Position numbers and translations under genes: made by a program | In this document: piece by piece, positions 56,492 through 64,000 of the stretch | Position numbering within the stretch: the first letter of the stretch is position 1 | Layout: the number at the start of each line of letters is the position of its first letter | DNA from: Sporothrix humicola | Lineage: Eukaryota > Ascomycota > Sordariomycetes > Ophiostomatales > Ophiostomataceae | Assembly: GCA_021396245.1 (NCBI GenBank) | Contig: WNYE01000058.1 | Location: 186,001-250,000, forward strand | DNA length: 64,000 nt | Direction of reading: 5' to 3' | Notes under the pieces: model-generated | What the model was told of the DNA's origin: nothing | What the model saw: the letters and a program-made list of their open reading frames with translations, nothing else | Databases searched by the model: none

Positions 56492-57958
56492 TTACAAATT
56501 ACCACGCTCGGCCTGCTCACGCTCAATGGCCTCGAACAGGCTCTTGAAGTTGCCAGCACCAAAGCCCTCAAAGTTGTTGCGCTCGATAATCTCGATAAAG
56601 ACGGTCGGGCGGTCCATCAACGGCTTGGTGAAGAGCTGCAACAGATAACCGCCCTCATCGTAGTCGATCAGAATGTTGAGCTGCTGGATGATAGCCAGCT
56701 GCTCCTCGCTAATGTGCCAGGCGAGCTTGGCACCCGTTCCGGCAGCGCTGGCGGCCAGGCGTTCGCGCAGCGCCTCGTAGTAGGTCGGGGGCACGTCGAT
56801 AAACTGGACGCCGCGGGCCCGCAGACTGGAGACGGCCTGGATAATGTCGGGCGTGCGCAGGGCAATGTGCTGGACACCGGCACCGCTGTTGAAAACAATG
56901 TACTCCTCGATCTGGGAGCGCTTCTTGCCGGCGGCCGGCTCGTTGATGGGCATCTTGACGGTATCGGCGTTGCCACCGCTGGACATGACGATGCTCTTGA
57001 GGGCGCTGAACTCGGTGCAGATCTGCTTGTCGTCGACAGACCAGAAGCGGTGGAAGCCGAGCTTCTCCTCGTAAAACGCACAGGCGGCCTCCATCTCGTC
57101 CCAGTCCTGGTTGCCGACGCAGTGGTCGATGCGGGCCAGACCGACAGCGGGAGCGGGGGCCATGGTGACCGGCTTGAAATTGGCCGTGCCCAGAGGGGCA
57201 GGCTTGGGGCCAGCGACGGCACGGAAGCCGGGCAAGAAGGGGCCCTTGTAGTCACCGCGGTTGAGCAGCGTGTGGGTGGTGTCGCCGTAGGTGCGGATCA
57301 CGGCCGTGGTGACGCTGCCGCCGTACAGCTTATCGTGGAACTGTGTAGGTGGCTGGACGCCGACGACCTTGCTGTCCTTTGACGCAGACATATCGTCGTC
57401 AGCAGTGGCCTGCTGGTAGACACCGGCGACCGAGTCGACCGTGAAGCAGACGTCCTTGACGGCATCGCCGTGGCGCTCGAGATGGTCGTGCATTTCCTTC
57501 AAGAGGGCACGTTCCGCATCCGAGATGGGCTCGTCGGCTGGCAGATGCTTGTACGAGCGGATGGGCGACGTAAAGACAAAGCAGACGTTATCTTGTGCAT
57601 CCTGGTCGTCGATGGCGCTATCGCCATGGGTGTTGCCTCCACCGACGTGGTGGCCGACGGCATACGAGGCAAAGTAGCGGCTGCCGGTCTCCAGGCCCCG
57701 ATAGGCGAAGGTCGGCAGCCCAAAGAGCGTGCTATAGTAGTTGGCAGCCTGCTTGGCGTTGCCGACCCACCAGGTAACATGGTCGTAGCCGTGGAAGGTC
57801 TGGGCGGCATCCGCAAGGTCAGCAGCAGTGACCGTGCCGCCGCTCACGGAGGCATCGATGGCGGCTCCATTCTTGGTTCCTCCAAAGACGTTTCTGTGCG
57901 CGTTGTGCGGATCAGAAACAGAGTTTCTGGGCGAGTCGGAGATGGCAGACGGGGACAT
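56492..57958 (-). CDS. 4-hydroxyphenylpyruvate dioxygenase (HPPD)
   Basis: A single exon of 488 residues from the ATG at 57958. The N-terminal 50 residues are a non-conserved extension. The first glyoxalase-type half starts at FHGYDHVTWWVGNAKQAANY. The catalytic half has the iron triad His279 (ARIDHCVGN), His364 (GVQHIALRT) and Glu456 (PTVFIEIIERNN), and the closing helix GFGAGNFKSLFEAIEREQ. The enzyme turns 4-hydroxyphenylpyruvate into homogentisate, the second step of tyrosine breakdown and the route to pyomelanin. A Ser/Asp-rich insertion (DDDMSASKDSKVVG) near 187-200 and the extension make it longer than most HPPDs. Residue 459 is Glu where most family members have Gln. It is transcribed divergently from a TTC36-like gene. 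Confidence 0.97.
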   Translation of the reverse strand: MSPSAISDSPRNSVSDPHNAHRNVFGGTKNGAAIDASVSGGTVTAADLADAAQTFHGYDHVTWWVGNAKQAANYYSTLFGLPTFAYRGLETGSRYFASYAVGHHVGGGNTHGDSAIDDQDAQDNVCFVFTSPIRSYKHLPADEPISDAERALLKEMHDHLERHGDAVKDVCFTVDSVAGVYQQATADDDMSASKDSKVVGVQPPTQFHDKLYGGSVTTAVIRTYGDTTHTLLNRGDYKGPFLPGFRAVAGPKPAPLGTANFKPVTMAPAPAVGLARIDHCVGNQDWDEMEAACAFYEEKLGFHRFWSVDDKQICTEFSALKSIVMSSGGNADTVKMPINEPAAGKKRSQIEEYIVFNSGAGVQHIALRTPDIIQAVSSLRARGVQFIDVPPTYYEALRERLAASAAGTGAKLAWHISEEQLAIIQQLNILIDYDEGGYLLQLFTKPLMDRPTVFIEIIERNNFEGFGAGNFKSLFEAIEREQAERGNL

Positions 57959-59137
57959 GGACACAAAATGTGTGGTGGGTGGGTGATATGGGAAGGAAAG
58001 CGTGTTGATATAATGTAGATAAAAGTGTTTGGTGATGCCAAGGAAAAGTATCTTGATGATGATAAGAGGCTTGAGAAGAAAGAGTAGAGCAAAAAAGGAA
58101 AGGGGCAAATCGAAGGGATGGAGGATTCGATAGAAATATATTCCTGTGAGAACCTTCGAACGATCTGGCAAATAATATTCACTACAAAAGCAAGCAAATG
58201 ATCACAAATGCCCCCTTGGTGTGTGTTCGGTACATTTTGGTGTCTTTTGGTGCATTTCGACGTTTGTACCCTTTCTGTCAGCGCTTTTGCCTCGTAAATG
58301 CAAGCGTGTAAGACGCGCCGTCAGCGGCAATGATTGCCATTGTCTCTTCTGATAACAGTCTGATGATCGATGCTGGCCTTGTTTTTGGTGTATTTTTGGT
58401 CGATTTGTCGTGTTTTGGTGCGCTTTGGGGCATCTGGATGTACATCTTTGTTGCAGCTTAGAATGTACCCTTCGGCTTTGTTGGTGTTGGTGGTCGTCCG
58501 CGGAATGCTTGCCGCCTGCCGTTCTTATCCCTCTTATCCCCTTATCGCACACCTTACACTGTGGGGGAAGCCGCGCCATGCCGACACTGGCCGCCCGCTT
58601 TTGATCGGCCGCTCAAACAACAGTGTAAGACAGCTGCTTTCCGCTTTCAGTCTCCCTCTGAATTTTGGGGGGAAAGAGCCGTTTGCCCCACACCTTTCCT
58701 CTTTCCCACCTTCAGTGACGTCTTTTTCTCACCACAACGACAAATCGCATTTGGAAGGTGCTATTTGGGCCGCGCATTCCAGGGAAACATGGCAGTTGTA
58801 TTTTAAACCGTATTTCCTGGGGCATTGTAGACGCGCTGTAGCAAACGGAAAGAACACACTGTCGATCGCTGGCCTCGTGACTGTAAACCGTACCTTCCGG
58901 GCTGTATCTTTGCCTCCCAACGACTTCAAAAATAAACCGTAGCTATTCGCTGTATGCATTTCTTTGATAAGCACTATCATTGCCGACTAAACATTTTAAA
59001 GGACAGCTGAACGCATTGGAAGAGTCACCTTTTGGATTTTGCTATTGACTTCATTTCGATTTTCGATTGTCGATTGTGCTTCGATTGTTGATATCTGCAT
59101 CACTATCACATTATCTCCATCCACCACACACACTACA
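57959..59137. promoter_or_regulatory. Shared upstream region of HPPD and TTC36-like genes
   Basis: 1.18 kb between divergent ATGs. It carries four TTTTGGTG octamers (listed separately). Just before the TTC36-like gene there are repeated CGATT units near 59055-59090. One plus-strand frame at 58370-58942 is open without codon bias and is not accepted as a gene. Confidence 0.6.
58235..58420. promoter_or_regulatory. Four TTTTGGTG octamers in the HPPD/TTC36 intergenic region
   Basis: TTTTGGTG at 58235-58242, 58245-58252, 58383-58390 and 58413-58420. The stretches starting at 58235 and 58383 are also similar over about 24 nt with one inserted base. The sites lie about 280-460 nt upstream of the HPPD ATG. 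A binding site for a tyrosine-pathway regulator is inferred, not shown. Confidence 0.45.
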
Positions 59138-59986
59138 ATGGCCAACATCTCCCTCAGCAGACGCGACATTGATGTCCTCGGCAAGATCCGCGACCCGGAA
59201 TCCAACCCAGAGACCGGCCTGCGACTCGATCCCGCCCTGCCCAAGGACCCGCACGTCACCGACGCCGCCGAGTATGCTGCTGTGAGCAACAGAGAGCGCG
59301 AGCTGATCTTGGCCATGCAGCAGGCCGAGATGGAGCTCGCCGGCCTCAAGCAGAAGACGCTCGCCGACCCTGTCGAGGCGTACCGCACATGTGTCACATC
59401 TCTGGGGAAACTGGTCGATGAGCAGCCCCAGTATGCCAGCGCCCGCAACAACCGTGCCCAAGCGCTGCGCCGACTCTATGGCGACGATATGCTTCTCGAG
59501 CCATTGGTCGACGGACCAGCCCCAGCGTGCTCTCCACTCCCCCAAAGAGGCGTCGCGGCCATTCTGACAGGCCCGGCCGTCGACGAGACAGAACGCGCAC
59601 AGGCTGCCGCCACTGTGCTCGGTGACCTCGACCGTGCCGTTTCCTTGTTGATGCCACCGCCATCCAGTCTGTCCTCGGCCATGTCGCCTACGGCCGCCAA
59701 GACGCTGTCGCTCGCCTTTACCCAGCGCGCCGCCATCTACCATGCCACCGCCAAACAACTTCAGTCTAAAGACCGCAGCTGCAACGCCGCTGTCAACCGC
59801 CCCGAGGCCCGCTGGTCCAAGATGGACTTTGAAGAGGCTGCCTCGCGCGACTTTGCCATGGGTGGCCGCTTCGGCAACGAGATTGCCCGCGGTCTGGCGG
59901 TCGGCACGAACCCAACGGCCAAGCTGTGCGGCCAGATGGTGCAGCAAATGATGAAGGGCGAGTATGGCGGAGAAGAGGAGCAGTAG
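59138..59986 (+). CDS. TTC36-like tetratricopeptide-repeat protein
   Basis: A single exon of 282 residues. Near the start, IDVLGKIRDPESNPETG resembles the N-terminal segment of animal TTC36. The TPR landmarks come in TTC36 order: ARNNRAQALRRL (102-113), LGDLDRAVSLL (161-171), FTQRAAIYH (194-202), DFEEAASRD (230-238) and the diagnostic C-terminus NPTAKLCGQMVQQMM (258-272). Insertions of about 45 and 20 residues between repeats make it longer than animal TTC36. In mammals TTC36 binds HPPD (HPD) and protects it from degradation; its loss raises tyrosine. The gene here starts 1.18 kb from the HPPD start on the opposite strand. That this protein acts on HPPD in the fungus is inference, but the adjacency supports it. 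Confidence 0.88.
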   Translation: MANISLSRRDIDVLGKIRDPESNPETGLRLDPALPKDPHVTDAAEYAAVSNRERELILAMQQAEMELAGLKQKTLADPVEAYRTCVTSLGKLVDEQPQYASARNNRAQALRRLYGDDMLLEPLVDGPAPACSPLPQRGVAAILTGPAVDETERAQAAATVLGDLDRAVSLLMPPPSSLSSAMSPTAAKTLSLAFTQRAAIYHATAKQLQSKDRSCNAAVNRPEARWSKMDFEEAASRDFAMGGRFGNEIARGLAVGTNPTAKLCGQMVQQMMKGEYGGEEEQ

Positions 59987-60022
59987 GAGAGAGGATTTGT
60001 CGTTTTCAAGGTGTTCGGTCGC

Positions 60023-60305
60023 TTAAGAGGCCGGCGTCTTTGTGGAACCTGTCAGGCGTCTGTGACAGAGTTAGTAAATACCCAGTTGGAAAAGCAACAC
60101 AGCATGTACATAATAGCATCAATAATGAACATTTGAACCACTCTTCCATGTCAACGTACCTCTTGATCAGATCAATCGTGTCCTGCGTCGACTTGCCCTT
60201 CTCTTTTTGCTCCCGGTTGATCCGAGTCGCCGCCGCCGACACGCCGATAAAGACGGCAAAGATGGGGTCAGCGACCCGCGAGATAATGTATGCAGGGGCG
60301 GCCAT
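60023..60305 (-). CDS. NCE101: NCE101-family small membrane protein
   Basis: Exons 60305-60160 and 60059-60023 (100-nt intron) give 60 residues. The start MAAPAYIISRVADPIFAVFI and following GVSAAATRINREQKEKGK match the fungal NCE101 family: one hydrophobic segment (about 5-26) and a basic tail. The second exon adds RRLTGSTKTPAS. Yeast Nce101 was linked to export of proteins lacking signal peptides; its mechanism is unclear. An in-frame ATG at 60428 would add 41 residues without homology to the family, so 60305 is preferred. The stop lies only 36 nt from the stop of the converging TTC36-like gene, so their 3' UTRs must overlap. A CCAATCA box lies about 140 nt upstream. Confidence 0.85.
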
Positions 60306-60949
60306 TTTGGTAATTGGATTGGGTGTGCTATTGTGTTGTATCTCGTAGAGTGTTGAGGGCAATGCTGTCGTTTGTTTTGCTTCAAGCCTCGGAAGAGCAC
60401 TGAACTTTGGCCCACGATTTCCCGACATGGGGAGGAGAGAAAGGAGCCAATCAGAGGAGATCGACCCGCTTTTTCGACCGAGCGATAATAGTGGAGCTTC
60501 ATCTGGTCCTCCAAATCCAGGCCAAGGAGTGTCACGTGAATATCATGAGCCAAAACCCCTTCTCATTCTGACCACCCACTTATATCCTACTTAGTCATCA
60601 GGTCCAGCCAATGATAGCTTGCCATCGAACGGACCCGGCGAATATTTTTTGCCCACACAATTTTTTTTTCGAAATATTGCACCAGTTGTGAGGGTGCGCT
60701 AGGGGAAAAAACCTAACGCTCCACCTTGCGCTCTCTCTTTCTCTTTGGCAGTGCGAGATTCTTCCCCCTCTGGTCTGAAAGAAATTCCGGAACGTGTGCA
60801 CCAACAAATCGACAAAACCGACTTTTTTCGCATCGACGCCCAATTTTCAACGATCCGTCTTGTCGAGCCTATTTTCATTTCCCCCCTTTTCAACCTTCAA
60901 CCACCACCATTCCGAGTTAAGGGAAATTCAGTTCTTTCTTTAATTCAAA
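60306..60949. promoter_or_regulatory. Shared upstream region of NCE101 and eL27 genes
   Basis: 644 nt between divergent starts. It includes GCCAATCAG at 60446-60454 and, close to eL27, a C/T-rich leader typical of ribosomal-protein genes. Confidence 0.55.
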
Positions 60950-61970
60950 ATGAAGTTCCTCAAGGTTGGCCGTGTTGCCATCATCACCCGCGGCCGTTAC
61001 GCCGGCAAGAAGGTAAGGATTGATTGAGGGAGGAAGACGAAGAAGGATCGAAAGTTTTTGTCTCGAGAGTCACGACGGGAGGAGCAATCGCTTGCTGGAA
61101 GCGGACACCGAACGGAAACGACGACAGCACAGAGAAACAACACGCCGCCGACAACAAAGATTTTTCTTTCGACATTGGACGAACCTCGAATCCCGAACAT
61201 CGATACGACCTGAATCCCAGACGACCACGACAAGGATCTTTAACTATTGAAGTGGGAGATGGGATTACTGGTTGACCTGCGACAAGAGAGGGACGAACAC
61301 GAGATGGATTGACAATGCCGACTGTCACGTTGTTGCTGTAAACCGAGATGACGAACACGGACGACAATTCGAGATTGGAGACTCTAGATCCTGCCTTGGA
61401 CCTCCCTGGGCCTCGTCCGAGGACCAAAAATCAATGGACGACAGACGACGGACAGCAGAACGCAATCACACCACGCTGGGACTCTCGAGACAAGAACTTT
61501 TGGTCAGACAGATGGACAGGAATAAGAACGTCGGAACTAACTCTGCATCCCCCAGGTCGTCATCATCCAGCCTGTTGATGCTGGCAACAAGCTGCACCCC
61601 TACGGCCACGCCCTGGTCGCCGGTATCGAGCGCTACCCCTCCAAGATCACCCGCCGCATGTCCAAGACCCGGCAAGAGAAGCGCAGCAAGGTCAAGCCGT
61701 TCATCAAGGTCGTCAACTACAACCACCTGATGCCCACTCGCTACACCCTGGAGCTCGAGGGCCTCAAGGGCGTCGTCTCCAACGACACCTTCAAGGAGGT
61801 CAGCCAACGGGAGGAGGCCAAGAAGACGGTCAAGAAGGTCCTTGAGGAGCGGTACACGAGCGGCAAGAACCGGTGGTTCTTCACCCCTCTGAGTAAGTTG
61901 CAGTTGCCTCCCAGACGAAGTTTTCAAGACCAACGTACCTGAACACCACTAACATGCCGCAGAATTCTAA
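60950..61970 (+). CDS. rpl27: 60S ribosomal protein L27 (eL27)
   Basis: Exons 60950-61012, 61556-61892 and 61963-61970 give 135 residues, one short of the usual 136. The start MKFLKVGRVAIITRGRYAGK is the KOW segment of eL27. Then come PVDAGNKLHPYGHALVAGIE, YPSKITRRMSKTRQEKRSKV and NYNHLMPTRYTLELEG. The last exon is 8 nt and supplies only the end of the KF-stop terminus after TSGKNRWFFTPL. The first intron splits the gene right after the KOW core. At 543 nt it is long for this genome and contains complementary arms near both ends, described separately. Its branch site CTAAC is at 61537-61541. Confidence 0.98.
61046..61505 (+). other. Long-range complementary stem in eL27 intron 1
   Basis: Arm 61046-61071 can pair with arm 61480-61505 over 26 consecutive positions: 23 Watson-Crick and 3 G-U pairs, with no mismatch. 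The core GTCTCGAGAGTC pairs with GACTCTCGAGAC. The loop is 408 nt. The stem begins about 33 nt after the donor and ends 50 nt before the acceptor. Confidence 0.75.
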
Positions 61971-63265
61971 ATGGGTTGTGTTTTCGTTTCCTCTTTTTTG
62001 TCATTTGCGGGAGGGTCATGATGTTGTAATTCCAACGTCTGTTACAAAACCGGTCATATAAACAACCAAAAAGAAAAATATTTAAACAATACTCTTTTGA
62101 CGATTCTCTTTTCTTCCTTTTATTCCCACCCTTATTGTCTTGTCGCACGCCCACCACGCATCCATCTCCGGGCCCCGGTCAACCCTTTACGAACTTGTCT
62201 GGACCAACAACTCGGCATGTATACGGAGGCCAACCGGCTATGACTGGAAAGGAGGAGGTGACGGCATGATAGTGAATACCTTTGCAGGGAAAGGCGTTGT
62301 TCAAAAGTGCTATTTCAAAACTCGGAAAACCAGGGGACGGGATCACAAAAATGTCGAGGTGATGGGAATGGCGTCGGTTTGGTCAAAAATGGATTTGATT
62401 GATTGCCAGGAACGCATTGAAAAAGCTTTTACGGACGGAGGCAGTGTGTCACCGTTCTCGGCGAGTCCCGCCGAGAACGATCAAGATACTGAAATGATAC
62501 AAAAAAACTTGAACAACCACTACCACCATTGCACCCACTCTGACATTGACTGTGAGCATATGATGTAGGCAATGCAATGCAATGGACAACTGGCCGGGTC
62601 CTGTCACGGATGTATACGTTGGTGTATTAAAATATATCATTTGGGATTAAATATCAGATATAAAGATTGCCACGAACAATGGTCGTGGTTCCTAATAATC
62701 GGTACATAACTTCTGCATCTAGACACCGCTTTGCTTTTCCTCCATCCATCTCTCCCTATCATGCTATATAAACCTTGCTGCACCGGACAATGACAATGTA
62801 TGAAATGACAAGATACATGCAAATAAAAAGCGACAAGAAATCAAATTGAAACCCTTCTATTAAGTAGACCTAGCATATTACACCGCGTAAAGAAAATATG
62901 AGACGCATTGAGCAAGAAAAACATGAAAAAATGAAAGAAAGGACAACACCCCTGTCAAGTACAACAGAAAAATGACAGAAGAAAAACAAGCAGTTTAAAA
63001 ATGTATATATATACTCCGAATGCTCAGCGTGGGCCCGTCGCTTTTCCGCGACCAGGCCTCCAACGCGTTTGGTTGATTTTTTTAGTTGTTCGTAGTCGTA
63101 CGAGGTACTCCCAGCAAGTGTCAAGAATGGGGGGATGTTGGTTTGGCAAATAAAAAGAAGAAAGATGTGGACACTTGCGTGATTAGGAGAATAGAGTCGA
63201 AAGTCGAAAATGCGCCGCCATCGAAATGCACATGTCTTTACACAGGGTGCGTGGGCGTGGTTTGA
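61971..63265. other. Convergent 3' flanks of eL27 and the transporter gene
   Basis: 1.3 kb between stop codons. It contains an 11-bp perfect hairpin at 62453-62479. A plus-strand open stretch at 62140-62568 lacks an ATG at its start and any codon bias. The part from 62600 is AT-rich. Confidence 0.5.
62453..62479. repeat. 11-bp perfect hairpin
   Basis: CGTTCTCGGCG at 62453-62463 and CGCCGAGAACG at 62469-62479 with a 5-nt loop AGTCC. It lies about 480 nt after the eL27 stop, in a non-coding interval. Confidence 0.9.
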
Positions 63266-64000
63266 TTATGAGCTGCCAGGCAGGTTGACCGGCAGGTTCA
63301 CCGGCAGGCTGCTCGGGTTGGTCCAGCCGAGGACGATGAAGATGGTCGTCAGGACAGTGCCGCCAATGATGAGCTTGCGCAGAGCCGGGCGCGTAGCACC
63401 GAACTCGGCCCACTTGCGGCCACCCTCAGCGGCGTAGTTCTTGAGGGTGTCGTAGCCCAGCTTGAAGTAAACCATGCCGGACAGGGCAATGCCGTAGCCG
63501 AAGAACTGGAGGCCCGTGACGGGGGTGCCCCAGATCAGCATAGAGGCGGCGACCAGCAGGATGTCCTTGAGGACACCGCACAGGGTCAGGACGAGGACCG
63601 AGGTCTTGCCAATGAGGAAGACGACAGAGACGTTAAGCAGGAAAGCGCACAGGCCGTTGAGGAAGAACATCAGGTAGCCGACGTTGTTGAAGTCCTCCAT
63701 GGTGACCCTGGGGACCTCCCACAGCAGGGCGACAACCAGGTTCATGGTGGCGCAGACGGGCGCAAAGTAGTAGAGAGAGACAAGGGGGTCCATCTTGAAG
63801 TCGGCGGAGCTCAGCAGGCGCTGGACCATGGTCAGGCGCAGAGCCTCGAAGACAATACCTCCGAGCTGGTAGAGGAAGCCGACCATGACGAAGCGGATCT
63901 CGCCGAGCGAGGCCAGGACGACACCAAAGACGATGACCATGACGTTGAGGAAGACCTTGAGGCTGGGCTGGGACAGACCCATGGCCCAGCTGGCAAGAAG
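63266..64000 (-). CDS. Nucleotide-sugar/triose-phosphate-type transporter (DMT superfamily), partial
   Basis: The frame is open to the right edge (codons for LLASWAMG just inside it), so only the C-terminal 244 or so residues are seen. The internal Met at 63982 is not the start. About seven membrane spans are visible. FGVVLASLGEIRFVMVGFLY, SSADFKMDPLVSLYYFAPVC and GKTSVLVLTLCGVLKD are hallmarks of the fungal TPT branch of drug/metabolite transporters, usually in Golgi or ER membranes. The substrate cannot be told from sequence. The tail after the last span repeats SLPVNLPVNLPG. Confidence 0.93.
   Translation of the reverse strand, partial: LLASWAMGLSQPSLKVFLNVMVIVFGVVLASLGEIRFVMVGFLYQLGGIVFEALRLTMVQRLLSSADFKMDPLVSLYYFAPVCATMNLVVALLWEVPRVTMEDFNNVGYLMFFLNGLCAFLLNVSVVFLIGKTSVLVLTLCGVLKDILLVAASMLIWGTPVTGLQFFGYGIALSGMVYFKLGYDTLKNYAAEGGRKWAEFGATRPALRKLIIGGTVLTTIFIVLGWTNPSSLPVNLPVNLPGSS

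Noticed and set aside
58370..58942. Open frame between HPPD and TTC36-like genes
   Set aside because: No proper ATG start, no codon bias, and no recognisable motif; better read as promoter DNA.
61013..61555. Intronic C/D or H/ACA snoRNA in eL27 intron 1
   Set aside because: No good RTGATGA/CTGA pair with guide spacing and no ANANNA/ACA arrangement was found by eye.
62140..62568. Plus-strand open stretch downstream of eL27
   Set aside because: It begins without an ATG, contains the palindromic hairpin, and lacks codon bias.
1..64000. tRNA, 5S rRNA, spliceosomal RNA or transposon genes
   Set aside because: I looked for B-box (GGTTCRANNCC) forms on both strands, 5S and U1/U2/U5/U6 core sequences, and transposase or reverse-transcriptase motifs; none was convincing. 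A covariance-model search would be decisive.

Overview
The window is nuclear DNA of a filamentous ascomycete (Pezizomycotina, most likely a Sordariomycete). The evidence is short introns of about 50-150 nt with GTRNGT donors and CTAAC/CTRAC branch sites, strongly GC-biased third codon positions in genes, pyrimidine-rich leaders, poly-Q and low-complexity insertions, and the gene set itself (allantoicase, PAS-type hybrid histidine kinase, fungal DIL/ankyrin protein, NCE101). I see no mitochondrial DNA, tRNA, rRNA, transposon ORF or CRISPR. The genus cannot be named from the sequence alone.

Twenty protein genes are supported; one runs off the right edge. Left to right: class II aldolase/adducin protein (-), chaperonin CCT3 (+), PRKRIP1-like splicing protein (-), DET1-like histidine phosphatase (+), ribosome-biogenesis AAA ATPase RIX7 (+), cytochrome c (-), a mitochondrial membrane protein (+), exosome subunit RRP42 (-), an unrecognised four-exon gene (-), a PSP1-domain protein (-), a 9.7 kb stretch without a recognisable gene, the Fe-S protein NFU1 (-), a 2330-residue hybrid histidine kinase (-), 4 kb without a gene, a cytochrome b561 protein (-), allantoicase (+), an ankyrin/DIL protein (+), 4-hydroxyphenylpyruvate dioxygenase HPPD (-), a TTC36-like TPR protein (+), NCE101 (-), ribosomal protein eL27 (+), and a nucleotide-sugar/triose-phosphate-type transporter (-, partial).

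Most genes are housekeeping genes and do not form a cluster. Three arrangements matter. (1) HPPD and a homologue of animal TTC36 are divergent neighbours sharing 1.18 kb of upstream DNA that carries four copies of one octamer. TTC36 is a known partner of HPPD (HPD) in mammals, so this looks like an old functional pair kept together in a fungus. (2) The long first intron of eL27 has a 26-bp complementary stem, including three G-U wobbles, near its two ends. It would bring the splice sites together across a 408-nt loop. (3) The first AAA domain of the RIX7 homologue has lost its Walker B glutamate and two residues at the arginine-finger site.

Cytochrome c and a second mitochondrial protein are also divergent neighbours with a CCAATCA box between them. 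The large spaces upstream of the PSP1-domain gene and the histidine kinase gene are pyrimidine-rich on the coding strand and look like long regulated leaders or non-coding transcription units.
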